NCBI GenBank assembly: GCA_025931335.1
Contig: JAICNG010000020.1
Coordinates: 1 to 49,105, forward strand
Direction of reading: 5' to 3'
Source of the DNA: Gemmatimonadaceae bacterium
GTDB taxonomy: Bacteria > Gemmatimonadota > Gemmatimonadetes > Gemmatimonadales > Gemmatimonadaceae
Length of the DNA: 49,105 bases
The position numbers and the translations under genes were made by a program. Numbering within the stretch: the stretch's first letter is position 1; every line of letters starts with the position of its first letter. Of this stretch, positions 1 through 7,619 are shown in pieces. The notes under the pieces are model-generated. The model was not told the origin of the DNA. It worked only from the letters and a program-made list of their open reading frames with translations, and did no database searches.

Positions 1-68
1 GTGGGGGGTGTGTGGCTTCACCCGTCCCTGTCCCTGGCCCTTTTCCGCCCGCCCCCGTTCTCGCCCGA

Positions 69-91
69 CCCCCCCCCCCCCCCCCCCCCCC
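69..91. repeat. Homopolymer tract of 23 C
   Basis: An uninterrupted run of 23 cytosines lies about 65 bases upstream of the first lipoprotein gene, in a C-rich stretch with no convincing gene. The opposite strand is G23 and could form a G-quadruplex. Such tracts slip during replication and are error-prone in sequencing, so its length may be variable or wrong. The rest of positions 1-155 holds nothing else I recognise. Confidence 0.9.
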
Positions 92-155
92 ACCCCTGGG
101 GTGCGTGTGACCGTCCTCACCGTGACAGACCCGGGTCGGAAACAGTCACTCAGGC

Positions 156-593
156 ATGAGACGCCTTTCCTTAGTAGTGGCCCTCGCCACCAGCCTCGCG
201 GCCTGCAGTGCACCGCGCACGGCCGCCACCCACCGCCCTGCCCCCGCAGCACTCCCCGCCGCGCCACCCGTCCCCGAGCCTAACCGCGACCACCTGGGCC
301 CACGGGATCCGATTGGCGTCGGCAGCGTGGCGCGCGCGCGCGACGCCGAGCTGCAGTTCTGCTATCTCGAGGGTGTGAAGCAGCACCCCGACCTGGCCGG
401 GCGGCTCACGATTCACGTGCGCGTCGCCGGCAACGGTACCGTCACCGAAGCGGCAGTCGAGTCCCGCTCGTGGGATCGCGGCAAAGCGAAGCACGTCGAA
501 GCGTGCGTCCTCAACCGAATCTCGCGTTGGCGGTTCGACGAGTCCGCGGAGAAGACCGCCGTCTATCCGCTGATTCTGCTCTTCTCGAGGTGA
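156..593 (+). CDS. Lipoprotein with AgmX/PglI-like C-terminal domain
   Basis: 145 aa. The N-terminus is a lipoprotein signal (MRRLSLVVALATSLAAC) with a lipobox ending at Cys17, so the product should be acylated and exported. A proline/alanine-rich linker follows to about residue 48. The C-terminal ~90 residues match the pattern of the AgmX/PglI (TonB-like) C-terminal domain: a paired-cysteine segment (FCYLEGVKQHP), a GRLTIHVRVAGNGTV strand pair, then HVEACVLNRISRWRFDE. In that family this domain is found in envelope or gliding-associated proteins of delta-proteobacteria and relatives; its role here is unknown. It stands alone, convergent with the next lipoprotein gene. Confidence 0.75.
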   Translation: MRRLSLVVALATSLAACSAPRTAATHRPAPAALPAAPPVPEPNRDHLGPRDPIGVGSVARARDAELQFCYLEGVKQHPDLAGRLTIHVRVAGNGTVTEAAVESRSWDRGKAKHVEACVLNRISRWRFDESAEKTAVYPLILLFSR

Positions 594-606
594 GGCCGGG
601 CCGGCG

Positions 607-1011
607 CTATTTCACGCGCTTGCCCGCCATCTCACCAACGTCGGTGCCGAGCTGCCAGGACCCGGTGAACGCGTCGCCGACGAAGGTGAGTCGGAGATCG
701 AGGGGACCCTGCGGGTGCTGGGCTTTGATCACCACGGCCTGTTCGCTGACGATCACCTCGGTGATGGGAAAGATCCCGAACTCGCCGGCATTGATCGAGC
801 CGGTATAGGCGCCCGTGCTGCCGCGGACGGTGAAGGTGCCTTTCAGCGGAACACCGTCGGGAGTCGCGGTCGCGTACTCGAACTCGCCGACGGGATTGAC
901 GGGTGGCGTCGCGGTGACGCGCGGCTCGGGAATCGGTGGCGGCGCCGGTGGGACCGCCTCACGAGGCGACGAGGCGCATGCAGCGAGTAGCACCAGCACG
1001 ATGGCACGCAT
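607..1011 (-). CDS. Small predicted lipoprotein, unknown function
   Basis: 134 aa from the ATG at 1011, which has a GGAG ribosome site six bases upstream. The frame stays open further upstream, but that would overlap the divergent Crp/Fnr gene. The N-terminus MRAIVLVLLAAC is a short lipoprotein signal with Cys12, followed by a proline-rich linker. The remainder (about 45-134) is beta-rich with alternating glycine and hydrophobic residues (GTFTVRGSTGAYTGSINAG; LRLTFVGDAFTGSW), resembling small secreted beta-barrel or lipocalin-like proteins. I do not recognise a named family. Confidence 0.7.
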   Translation of the reverse strand: MRAIVLVLLAACASSPREAVPPAPPPIPEPRVTATPPVNPVGEFEYATATPDGVPLKGTFTVRGSTGAYTGSINAGEFGIFPITEVIVSEQAVVIKAQHPQGPLDLRLTFVGDAFTGSWQLGTDVGEMAGKRVK

Positions 1012-1029
1012 GAAAGCTCCTTGGTAAAG

Positions 1030-1049
1030 CGAGACGTCGGTGAGTCTCG
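1030..1049. promoter_or_regulatory. Inverted repeat in divergent promoter (possible operator)
   Basis: CGAGAC, eight bases, GTCTCG. It lies in the 57-bp gap between the minus-strand lipoprotein gene and the plus-strand Crp/Fnr gene. A dyad here could be an autoregulatory site for the Crp/Fnr protein, although it does not resemble the classical CRP or FNR consensus. Confidence 0.35.
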
Positions 1050-1068
1050 ACATGGTGGAGACGTCAAG

Positions 1069-1893
1069 ATGCCTGGTATCGGAACGTCTGCGCAGCGACA
1101 ATCGCTTTTCAATGGAACACGACTCGCCTCTCGCAACCGGCTTCTCGCCGCGCTGCCCGAGGCGGAGTACGCACAACTCGCGCCCCTCCTGCGTCGCGAC
1201 CAGCTCGAGCTCCGTCAAACCATCTACGAATACGATCAGCCTGTCGAGCGCGTCTATTTCCCCGAGAGCGCCGCGGTCTCGGTGGTCGGGATCATGAGTG
1301 GAGGTGCCGCGGCCCAGAGCGCAATCATCGGCAACGAGGGTTTCGTCGGCCTGCCCATCTTCCTCGGTGCCGACCGGATGTCCGCGCAAACATTCTGCCA
1401 GATTCCGGGCGACGCCCTCTCCCTCTCCGCCGATGAGTTCCGCCGCGCGGTCGCCCGCGGCGGACGTCTCCCCGTCCTGCTCGGCCGGTACACGCAGGCG
1501 CTCTTTACCCTGATGTCACAGTCGTCAGCATGCACCCGCGCGCACGAGTTGCGCCAGCGGTGCGCGCGCTGGCTGCTGCTGACGCACGATCGCGTTGGCG
1601 CGAACGACTTTCCGCTCACTCAACTGTTCCTCGCCCAGATGCTGGGTGTACGCCGGGCGGCGGTGACGGAGATAGCCGGGGCGCTGCAGCGCGAGGGCTA
1701 CATCGTGTACTCGTACGGGCGTATCACCGTGCGCGACCGACACGGCCTCGAATCCGCCGCCTGCGAGTGCTACCGCATCATCCGGCGCGAGCTGGACCGG
1801 CTGCTCGATGGCCACGAATCCCCCGACCCACTGTCGGGCGTGCGCCTCTCGGAGAGCGGAAAGTCGACGCTGGGAGACCCGGGTGGAACCTAG
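1069..1893 (+). CDS. Crp/Fnr-family transcriptional regulator
   Basis: 274 aa from ATG 1069, chosen because GGTGGAG lies eight bases upstream; a TTG at 1021 would add 16 residues. Residues about 15-140 form a cyclic-nucleotide-binding-like beta barrel (NRLLAALPEAEYAQLAPLL; YFPESAAVSVVG; GNEGFVGLPIFLG). The C-terminus has a winged helix (FPLTQLFLAQMLGVRRAAVTEIAGALQREGYIVYSYGRITVRD). The barrel lacks an obvious RAA cAMP-binding signature, and there is no N-terminal cysteine cluster for an Fe-S centre, so its ligand is unclear. This branch is common in soil bacteria. It is followed directly by a palindromic word repeat. Confidence 0.88.
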   Translation: MPGIGTSAQRQSLFNGTRLASRNRLLAALPEAEYAQLAPLLRRDQLELRQTIYEYDQPVERVYFPESAAVSVVGIMSGGAAAQSAIIGNEGFVGLPIFLGADRMSAQTFCQIPGDALSLSADEFRRAVARGGRLPVLLGRYTQALFTLMSQSSACTRAHELRQRCARWLLLTHDRVGANDFPLTQLFLAQMLGVRRAAVTEIAGALQREGYIVYSYGRITVRDRHGLESAACECYRIIRRELDRLLDGHESPDPLSGVRLSESGKSTLGDPGGT

Positions 1894-2021
1894 GGATCCA
1901 GGGATCAAGGGGTCGCGGGAACAAGGGGTGTTCGACGCGCTGAGCGCGCGCTCGCGGAGTGCTTCGCCCGCCTGTAGGTTTTGCCCGTCGATCCCCCGAT
2001 CCCTCGACCCCTCGATCCCGG
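1894..2021. repeat. Inverted word repeat (GGGATC family)
   Basis: The left arm (about 1894-1930) is built of GGGATC/GGGGTC words; the right arm (about 1991-2021) is the complement built of GATCCC/GACCCC words. The arms could fold into a long imperfect hairpin around a 60-base core. It fills the gap between the Crp/Fnr stop and the proposed start of the DUF5916 gene, so it lies in that gene's promoter or leader. Confidence 0.8.
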
Positions 2022-4274
2022 GTGCTACTCCCTCTCCTCCTCCAGCTCCAGGCCGCGACCCCCACCTTCACCGTCCCGCGCATCGAGGCTGACGTCACCA
2101 TCGACGGCGCCCTCACGGAGGCGGCGTGGCAAAGCGCGGCGCGACTCACCGACTTCCACCAGTACGAGCCGGTCGACGGGCGGAACGCTGAGGAGCGCAC
2201 CGAGGTCCTGGTGTTCTACAGCCCGCGGGCGATTCACTTCGGCATCATCGCCGGCGCGAGGAATCCGTCGTCCATCCGCGCGACGCTCGCCGATCGCGAC
2301 AACATTGCGTCGGATGACCGCGTCACCATCTATCTCGACACCTTCGACGACCGGCGCCGCGCCTTCATGTTCGGCGTCAACCCGTTAGGCGTGCAGGAGG
2401 ACGGCGTCCGCACCGAGGGCGCGGTGAGCGCGGGGAGCATCTTCGGCGGGAGCATCGATCTCAACCCCGATTATTTGTTCGAGTCGAAGGGACAGCTCAC
2501 CGCCGACGGATACGTCGTCGAGGTGCGGATCCCGTTCAAGAGCCTGCGATTCCCGAGCAGCGGCCCGCAACGGTGGGGCATCAACATCGTGCGCGACAAC
2601 CCGAGCACCGGGTACCGGGACACGTGGACCGACGTGCGCCGCGCGAGCGCCAGCTTCCTGTCGCAGGCCGGGCGCATGGAGGGAATCGACAACGTCGTTC
2701 GCGGGATCGTCACCGAGGTGCAGCCGTTCCTCACCGCGACGATGACCGGCGCGACCGATACCGCCGGTCGCTTCGAGCGCGATGACATCGAGCCCGATGC
2801 GGGCGTCAACCTGCGCTTCGGATTCCCGCAGCTCTCCCTCGACGCGACCGTCAATCCCGACTTCAGCCAGGTCGAATCGGACGTCGGGCTCGTCACCGTG
2901 AACGAGCGGTTCGCGCTGTTCATTCCGGAAAAGCGACCGTTCTTCCTCGAGGGAATCGAGCTGTTCAGCACGCCGAATCAGCTCATCTACACGCGTCAGA
3001 TCGTCGAGCCCCTCGGGGGCGTGAAGCTCACCGGCAAGCTGGGACGCTACAGCGTCGCCTATCTCTCGGCCCTCGATGAGAGGCGCGGTCCCGACGCGTT
3101 GTTCAACGTCACTCGGGTTCGCGCGGACTTCGGCGGCAACTCCCTCGTCGGCGCCAGCGTCACCGACCGTCGCCGCGACGGTGCGTACAACACCGTCGCC
3201 GCGGCCGACGTCCGATACGTGTTCGGCGGTCTCTATTATTTCGAGGGCCAGGTCGGAGGATCCTGGACGCGCGACGGCGCCGCCGTCGACGCACGACCCG
3301 CCTCGTTATGGCACGCCGAGCTCGACCGGACCGGGCGCTCATGGGGGTTCAACTACGCGCTCAACGCCATCGAGGACGACTTCGAGAGCCACGCGGGCTT
3401 CGTTCCCCGCGCGGCCATCGTCGACGGCCACGTCTTCAACCGGTTTTCCCTGTATGGCGGGCGCGGCGCGCTGATCGAGAACTTCACCGTGTTTGGGGGA
3501 CCGTCGCGCACGTGGGAGTACCGCGCGTTCCCCGATCGCTCTCCGATCGAAGGGGGCGAGCAGATCGGTGGCTTCACGAACTTTCGCGGCGGATGGCGCC
3601 TGAACTGGGGCGTGTTCCGTTCGCTCGTCATCTTCGATCGCACGCTCTTCACCGGTCTCCAGAACCTGGTGATCGCATCGGGCCTGTTCAGGCCGTACGA
3701 TGCCCCACGCGAGCTGTCCAATCTCTGGGGGGATTCGGTCAGCGTCGCGACACCGGTGTTCTCGAAGTGGCAGGCGACCGTTGGTGCCGCGTGGTATGCG
3801 ACCCCCATTTTCTTCGAGGGCTCGGAGGGAGACGCGACGCGCTTCACCGCCGCGCTCAACGTGCGACCCACCGCGAACATCCGCATCGAAGCGCTCGCGG
3901 TCGCGCTGCGCATCGACCGCGACCGTGACGGATCGGAATTCGCGCGTACGATCATCCCGCGCCTCAAGATCGAGTATCAGCCCCGGCGTGCCCTGTTCTT
4001 CCGCGCGATCGGCGAATGGCGCGACGAGCGCCGAGACGTGCTGCGCGATGCACGCACGGGGGCGCCACTCTTCCGCGACGACGAGCCGACTGCCGCCATC
4101 GAGGACAAGACGCTGCGCGCCGACTTGCTGGTTTCCTACGAGCCTACGCCCGGTACGGTCGCTTTCCTCGGCTACGGGAGCACGCTCGAGGCCCCCGAGG
4201 ACGCGAGCTGGTCGCGCGCACGACGTTCCGCGGACGGCTTTTTCGTGAAGCTCGCGTATCAGTTCAGACGGTGA
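2022..4274 (+). CDS. DUF5916 protein with CBM9-like N-terminal domain
   Basis: 750 aa from GTG 2022, which begins a signal-like LLPLLLQLQAA; an ATG at 1959 in the same frame would start inside a palindromic repeat. Residues about 15-210 resemble a family 9 carbohydrate-binding-like sandwich (PRIEADVTIDGALTEAAWQ; DDRVTIYLDTFDDRRRAFMFGVNPLGVQEDG). The rest resembles the DUF5916 outer-membrane barrel region (LSLDATVNPDFSQVESD; NERFALFIPEKRPFFLEG) and ends in an aromatic YQFRR, as outer-membrane barrels often do. The family is common in Bacteroidota and Gemmatimonadota; its substrate is unknown. It contains a TTA leucine codon within a GTTAGGC word at 2384. Confidence 0.85.
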   Translation: MLLPLLLQLQAATPTFTVPRIEADVTIDGALTEAAWQSAARLTDFHQYEPVDGRNAEERTEVLVFYSPRAIHFGIIAGARNPSSIRATLADRDNIASDDRVTIYLDTFDDRRRAFMFGVNPLGVQEDGVRTEGAVSAGSIFGGSIDLNPDYLFESKGQLTADGYVVEVRIPFKSLRFPSSGPQRWGINIVRDNPSTGYRDTWTDVRRASASFLSQAGRMEGIDNVVRGIVTEVQPFLTATMTGATDTAGRFERDDIEPDAGVNLRFGFPQLSLDATVNPDFSQVESDVGLVTVNERFALFIPEKRPFFLEGIELFSTPNQLIYTRQIVEPLGGVKLTGKLGRYSVAYLSALDERRGPDALFNVTRVRADFGGNSLVGASVTDRRRDGAYNTVAAADVRYVFGGLYYFEGQVGGSWTRDGAAVDARPASLWHAELDRTGRSWGFNYALNAIEDDFESHAGFVPRAAIVDGHVFNRFSLYGGRGALIENFTVFGGPSRTWEYRAFPDRSPIEGGEQIGGFTNFRGGWRLNWGVFRSLVIFDRTLFTGLQNLVIASGLFRPYDAPRELSNLWGDSVSVATPVFSKWQATVGAAWYATPIFFEGSEGDATRFTAALNVRPTANIRIEALAVALRIDRDRDGSEFARTIIPRLKIEYQPRRALFFRAIGEWRDERRDVLRDARTGAPLFRDDEPTAAIEDKTLRADLLVSYEPTPGTVAFLGYGSTLEAPEDASWSRARRSADGFFVKLAYQFRR

Positions 4275-4299
4275 TGAGGTCCTGGTTCATTGCGCAACG

Positions 4300-4645
4300 A
4301 GCCGTGACAGCGTTATCACAAGGGTCTTCATCGATTTTTGGGGCTCCGAGCGCCGGGGCCACGGACAGCCGAACTGCCGAATCACCCGAAATAACAACAC
4401 GAATTGCGCGAATCCCAGCGCGCTCGTTGCGCTCGGCTCCCCGAGAACCCCCAAAAAAAACCGTCGTTGTACTGGGGCGGAGACTTGCGCGGCGCGGGGG
4501 CAATTCGCGCAATTCGCGTTGTAATTCGGGTAACTTGGCAGTTCCGCTGTCCGTGGCCGCTCGGGGACCGGAGGCACAGGCGTCAGCAATCCCGAGAACT
4601 CCGCGAAGAGCCGGATAATGCCGTCACGGCTCCTCGCGCCACGAC
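4300..4645. repeat. Long palindromic element (GCGGCCACGGAC family, doublet)
   Basis: About 345 bp of nested inverted repeat between two co-directional genes. Outer arms are 4300-4318 and 4614-4632. Inner arms are about 4357-4415 and 4497-4558 and carry the words CACGGACAG, GAACTGCC, ACCCGAA and AACACGAATTGCGCGAAT and their complements. The centre holds an A8 run at 4453-4460. It occupies almost the whole 393-base gap, and the downstream ATG lies about 20 bases past its end. Confidence 0.88.
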
Positions 4646-4667
4646 CGTATCGCGACACTCGAGGATC

Positions 4668-6236
4668 ATGATGAAAAGCAGCCGTCCACGTCTCGCCCTT
4701 CTCGCGCTCGGTGTCCTCGCTTGCGCGCGCGCCCCCGAGCCACCCGCGCCCGCGGTGCCGCCGGCGCTCATCGTCTGGATCACCGTCGATCAGTTGCGCG
4801 GCGATCACCTCGACCACTTCCGGCCCGTGTGGACCGGCGGGTTTCGGCGACTGCTGACCGAAGGGCGCGTCTACACGAACGCGACACACGATCACGGTCG
4901 GACCGTCACCGCCGCTGGCCATGCCGCGCTCGGAACCGGCGTGCACCCCTCGCGACACGGGATCATCGGCAACGCGTGGTACGAGCGAGCGGGTGACACC
5001 TGGGTGTCGATGTCCAACGTCGGCGACTCGAGCGTGACGACGGTCGGCGCGGAGCTGCCCGGCGTTTCGCCGCGCAATCTCATGGCCACCGGTCTTGCCG
5101 ACTGGATGGTGGCGGCCGACGCCGCCTCGCTGGTCGCGTCGGTGTCGGGGAAGGACCGCGGCGCCATCCTTCCCGCCGCCCACGTGAAGGGCCACGTGTA
5201 CTGGTTCGAGCCCGCCGGCGGATTCGTGACGTCGACCTATTATCGCGACGCGAATCCGGAGTGGGTGGTGCGGTTCAACAATACCGTGGTCCCGCGCTAC
5301 ATGGTCGACACGATCTGGACGTTCACGGCGCCGGCGTCGAGCATCCACCTCAGCGGGCCAGACACCGCCGCCTGGGAAAGCAATGGCGTGCTCACCTTCT
5401 TCCCGCATCGCCTCAGCGATCTCACCCCGCGGCGCGACTCGGCCGCGCTGCGCGCCTGGATGGAGCGCACCCCGCTCGCCGACGCCGCCGTTCTCGAGTT
5501 CGCCGAGACCATGGTGACGGAGCTGGGGCTCGGCCGGGACGGGTCGGTGGACCTGCTCGCCGTCTCCGTGTCGCAGACCGACGGCGTAGGACACGAGTAC
5601 GGTCCGTTCAGCCGCGAGCAGCTCGACAATCTCTACCGCCTGGATCGCCGGCTCGGCGCCTTCTTCGGCTTTCTCGATCGTACGGTGGGGCGCGACAGGT
5701 ACATCGTCGCTCTCTCCTCCGACCACGGGGTGATGACCCCTCCCGAGGATCGCCGAGCGCTACCCGGCTCCCGCCGCCTAAGGGCGGCCGAGCGTGAGGC
5801 GATGCAGCAGATCGTGACGGAGGCGGAGGCGAGTGATCCGGCGACCGCGCCGGCGCGCATCGCCGCCGCCCTCAAGGGGCAGCCGGCGATCGCCAACGCC
5901 TGGACGACCGAAGAGCTCATGCAGCGAGTGCCGCCGGACTCGTTCGCCGTCCTCATGCGGCGGTCGATGTATCCCGGTCGCGCCGGCGGCCCCTTCAGTC
6001 GCAATGGCGTCGAATCGTGGTGGGTGTCCGGCGGGCTGGGCGGCGAGCGGGGAACGACGCACGGATCCCCGTATTGGTACGACCGTCACGTGCCGGTCAT
6101 CTTCATGGGCCCCGGTATCCGCTCGGGCCGGATCGGCGACCGCGTGTCGACGCTGGACTTCGCCCCGACGCTGGCGAGCCACGCGCGGGTGAGATACCCT
6201 GGCGATCTCGACGGGAGGTCGCTGTCCCTCCGTTGA
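4668..6236 (+). CDS. Type I phosphodiesterase / alkaline-phosphatase-like lipoprotein
   Basis: 522 aa. Tandem ATGs at 4668 and 4671 follow GAGG; the upstream open frame runs through a palindrome and is not used. The N-terminus is a lipoprotein signal (LALLALGVLAC). The body matches the type I phosphodiesterase/nucleotide pyrophosphatase family and is PafA-like: VWITVDQLRGDHLDHF holds the first metal aspartate, NATHDHGRTVTAAGHAALGTG the nucleophile Thr region, SVSQTDGVGHEYGP an Asp/His metal pair, and ALSSDHGVM the second DH pair; HGSPYWYDRHVPVIFMGPG holds a further His. All ligand positions appear present. Periplasmic release of phosphate from phosphomonoesters or diesters is the likely role. 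Confidence 0.9.
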   Translation: MMKSSRPRLALLALGVLACARAPEPPAPAVPPALIVWITVDQLRGDHLDHFRPVWTGGFRRLLTEGRVYTNATHDHGRTVTAAGHAALGTGVHPSRHGIIGNAWYERAGDTWVSMSNVGDSSVTTVGAELPGVSPRNLMATGLADWMVAADAASLVASVSGKDRGAILPAAHVKGHVYWFEPAGGFVTSTYYRDANPEWVVRFNNTVVPRYMVDTIWTFTAPASSIHLSGPDTAAWESNGVLTFFPHRLSDLTPRRDSAALRAWMERTPLADAAVLEFAETMVTELGLGRDGSVDLLAVSVSQTDGVGHEYGPFSREQLDNLYRLDRRLGAFFGFLDRTVGRDRYIVALSSDHGVMTPPEDRRALPGSRRLRAAEREAMQQIVTEAEASDPATAPARIAAALKGQPAIANAWTTEELMQRVPPDSFAVLMRRSMYPGRAGGPFSRNGVESWWVSGGLGGERGTTHGSPYWYDRHVPVIFMGPGIRSGRIGDRVSTLDFAPTLASHARVRYPGDLDGRSLSLR

Positions 6237-6257
6237 GACCGCCGACGCCGGTTGGCC

Positions 6258-7160
6258 CTATGCTCCCGCGAGCAACGGCCGGACTCTCGTGAGGCAGTCC
6301 GCGAGGATGCCCATCTCCTGCCGGGCCCCGATTCGCAGCGCGAGCTGCATCCCGCGCACGTAGCACTGCACCGCCGTCGCCAATTCCTGCGCCTTCACCG
6401 TGATGTCGCCGAGCAGCCGCAGGCACTCGATCTGCCGCCACGCGTTCTGCGTGTGATTGAAGTAGCCGAGCGCTTGGCTGACGTGGGCTTCGGCGCTCGT
6501 TAGGTCGCCGACGAGGTAGAGCGTCTCGGCGACGTTCAGCGTCGCGAGCGCCACCAGCTCCTCATCCTCCACGTCGCGCGCGATGGCGACCGCCTGCGTC
6601 AGCACGCGGGCCGCCTGCGCGCCCTGGCCGCCTTCGAGGAGCGCCCGGCCGTAGTTGTTGAGCGCGAACGCCTCCCCGCGCCGGTAGCCGGACCGGCGAA
6701 AGCAGCCGTACGACTCGACGAACTTGTGCTGCGCCGTGTCGAGATCGCGCTTCTCGGCGGCGACGCCTCCGAGGTTCTGGAGGATGATGCCGCGGACGCG
6801 CTCGTCGTGCGCCAGCCGCAGCGCGGTCTCGAGCATGACGTCGGCGTCGTCGAACTCGCCCCGGCTGCGGTGCACCGCGGCCAGGGCCGACAGGGCTTCC
6901 GCGTGGAGGTCATCCAGCCGCGCCTCACGAGCGATCGTGATCGCGCGCTCGGCGCACGCGACCGCGAGATCCCATTCGCATCGTGTGCGGTAGACGCTGC
7001 TCTGGCGGCGCAACGCTTCGGACGTCAACGCGGCATCGGTGGTCGCGCGCGCGGCGGACTCGTAATGCGCCAGCGCGGTGTCGAGAACGCCGTGCTGCTC
7101 GAAGCGCAGGCCTTCGTCGAGCTCGTGGCGGGCGGTGAGAGAATCGTAATCGGGGGGCAT
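6258..7160 (-). CDS. Tetratricopeptide-repeat protein
   Basis: 300 aa, ATG at 7160, no clear ribosome site. There is no signal peptide, so it is probably cytoplasmic. At least six helical repeats with TPR spacing are visible: GVLDTALAHYESAARA, CEWDLAVACAERAITIA, GEFDDADVMLETALRLA, RDLDTAQHKFVESYGCF, GAQAARVLTQAVAIA and GDLTSAEAHVSQALGYF. TPR arrays mediate protein contacts, but the partner cannot be deduced. It is divergent from the short lipoprotein at 7251 and not obviously part of an operon. Confidence 0.85.
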   Translation of the reverse strand: MPPDYDSLTARHELDEGLRFEQHGVLDTALAHYESAARATTDAALTSEALRRQSSVYRTRCEWDLAVACAERAITIAREARLDDLHAEALSALAAVHRSRGEFDDADVMLETALRLAHDERVRGIILQNLGGVAAEKRDLDTAQHKFVESYGCFRRSGYRRGEAFALNNYGRALLEGGQGAQAARVLTQAVAIARDVEDEELVALATLNVAETLYLVGDLTSAEAHVSQALGYFNHTQNAWRQIECLRLLGDITVKAQELATAVQCYVRGMQLALRIGARQEMGILADCLTRVRPLLAGA

Positions 7161-7250
7161 GCTCGAATCGGGGGGAGTTTCGTGTTCAGGGATGACGATC
7201 GAGCCCCGCTCTTCGTCCTATGTGATATGGATCGCTTTCGAGGAGGGGCG

Positions 7251-7445
7251 ATGTCGTTCCGCGGCCGCTGCCTGCTCCCCGCGCTCTCCGCACTCGCTCT
7301 CTTCGGCTGCGCCGACTCGCCACGCCGAACCGACAAGATCGTCGCGCCCGTTGTGCTCGATGCGTCGGGGGCGTCGGCGCTGCTCGAGTGCCCCACGTCA
7401 CAATCCGCGAGCGCTCTCGGCCTCCTGGACATCCTCGAAGGCTGA
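7251..7445 (+). pseudogene. Truncated paralogue of the lipoprotein at 9429
   Basis: 64 aa, with a strong GAGGAGGGG ribosome site directly before ATG 7251. It has a lipoprotein signal (LLPALSALALFGC), then a segment ending LLECPTSQSASALGLLDILEG. The 183-aa protein at 9429 has the same layout: lipobox, spacer, LIECPTAQTATRTGLVGVLGG, then about 110 more residues. Here the frame stops exactly where the equivalent glycine-rich strand begins, and a GGGATC word repeat starts at the next base. I read it as the 5' remnant of such a gene; a deliberately short lipoprotein is the alternative. Confidence 0.6.
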
Positions 7446-7556
7446 AGGGATCGAAGGGATCGAGGGATCGAGGGGATCGAAGGGAACGGCTGGTCGGCAG
7501 TTCCATTCGATCCCTTCGATCCCTTCGGCCCCTTCGACCCCTTTGGGCCTATTGAC
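7446..7556. repeat. Inverted word repeat (GGGATCGA family)
   Basis: The left arm (7446-7494) is five degenerate copies of a 9-base word, GGGATCGAA. The right arm (about 7497-7556) is its complement, TTCGATCCC and variants TTCGGCCCC and TTCGACCCC. The arms are almost contiguous, giving a potential ~50-bp hairpin. It starts right after the stop codon of the truncated lipoprotein. Confidence 0.9.
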
Positions 7557-7619
7557 TCCCCCCCAGGAAGAGGCAGGATAGAGTCTCGAGCTCGATCCCC
7601 TTCTTTCTGGAGGCAGGTC

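Noticed and set aside
607..1389. 260-aa minus-strand frame upstream of the small lipoprotein
   Set aside because: The extra 126 residues are antisense to the Crp/Fnr gene and lack any domain; the ATG at 1011 has a ribosome site and a signal peptide.
4357..4558. Simple intrinsic terminator
   Set aside because: The stem is far too long and imperfect, has a large internal centre and no terminal T tract, and recurs as a family including single halves.
4287..5726. 479-aa minus-strand frame
   Set aside because: It is antisense to the phosphodiesterase gene and the palindrome, and its histidine/arginine-rich composition is typical of a GC-rich shadow frame.
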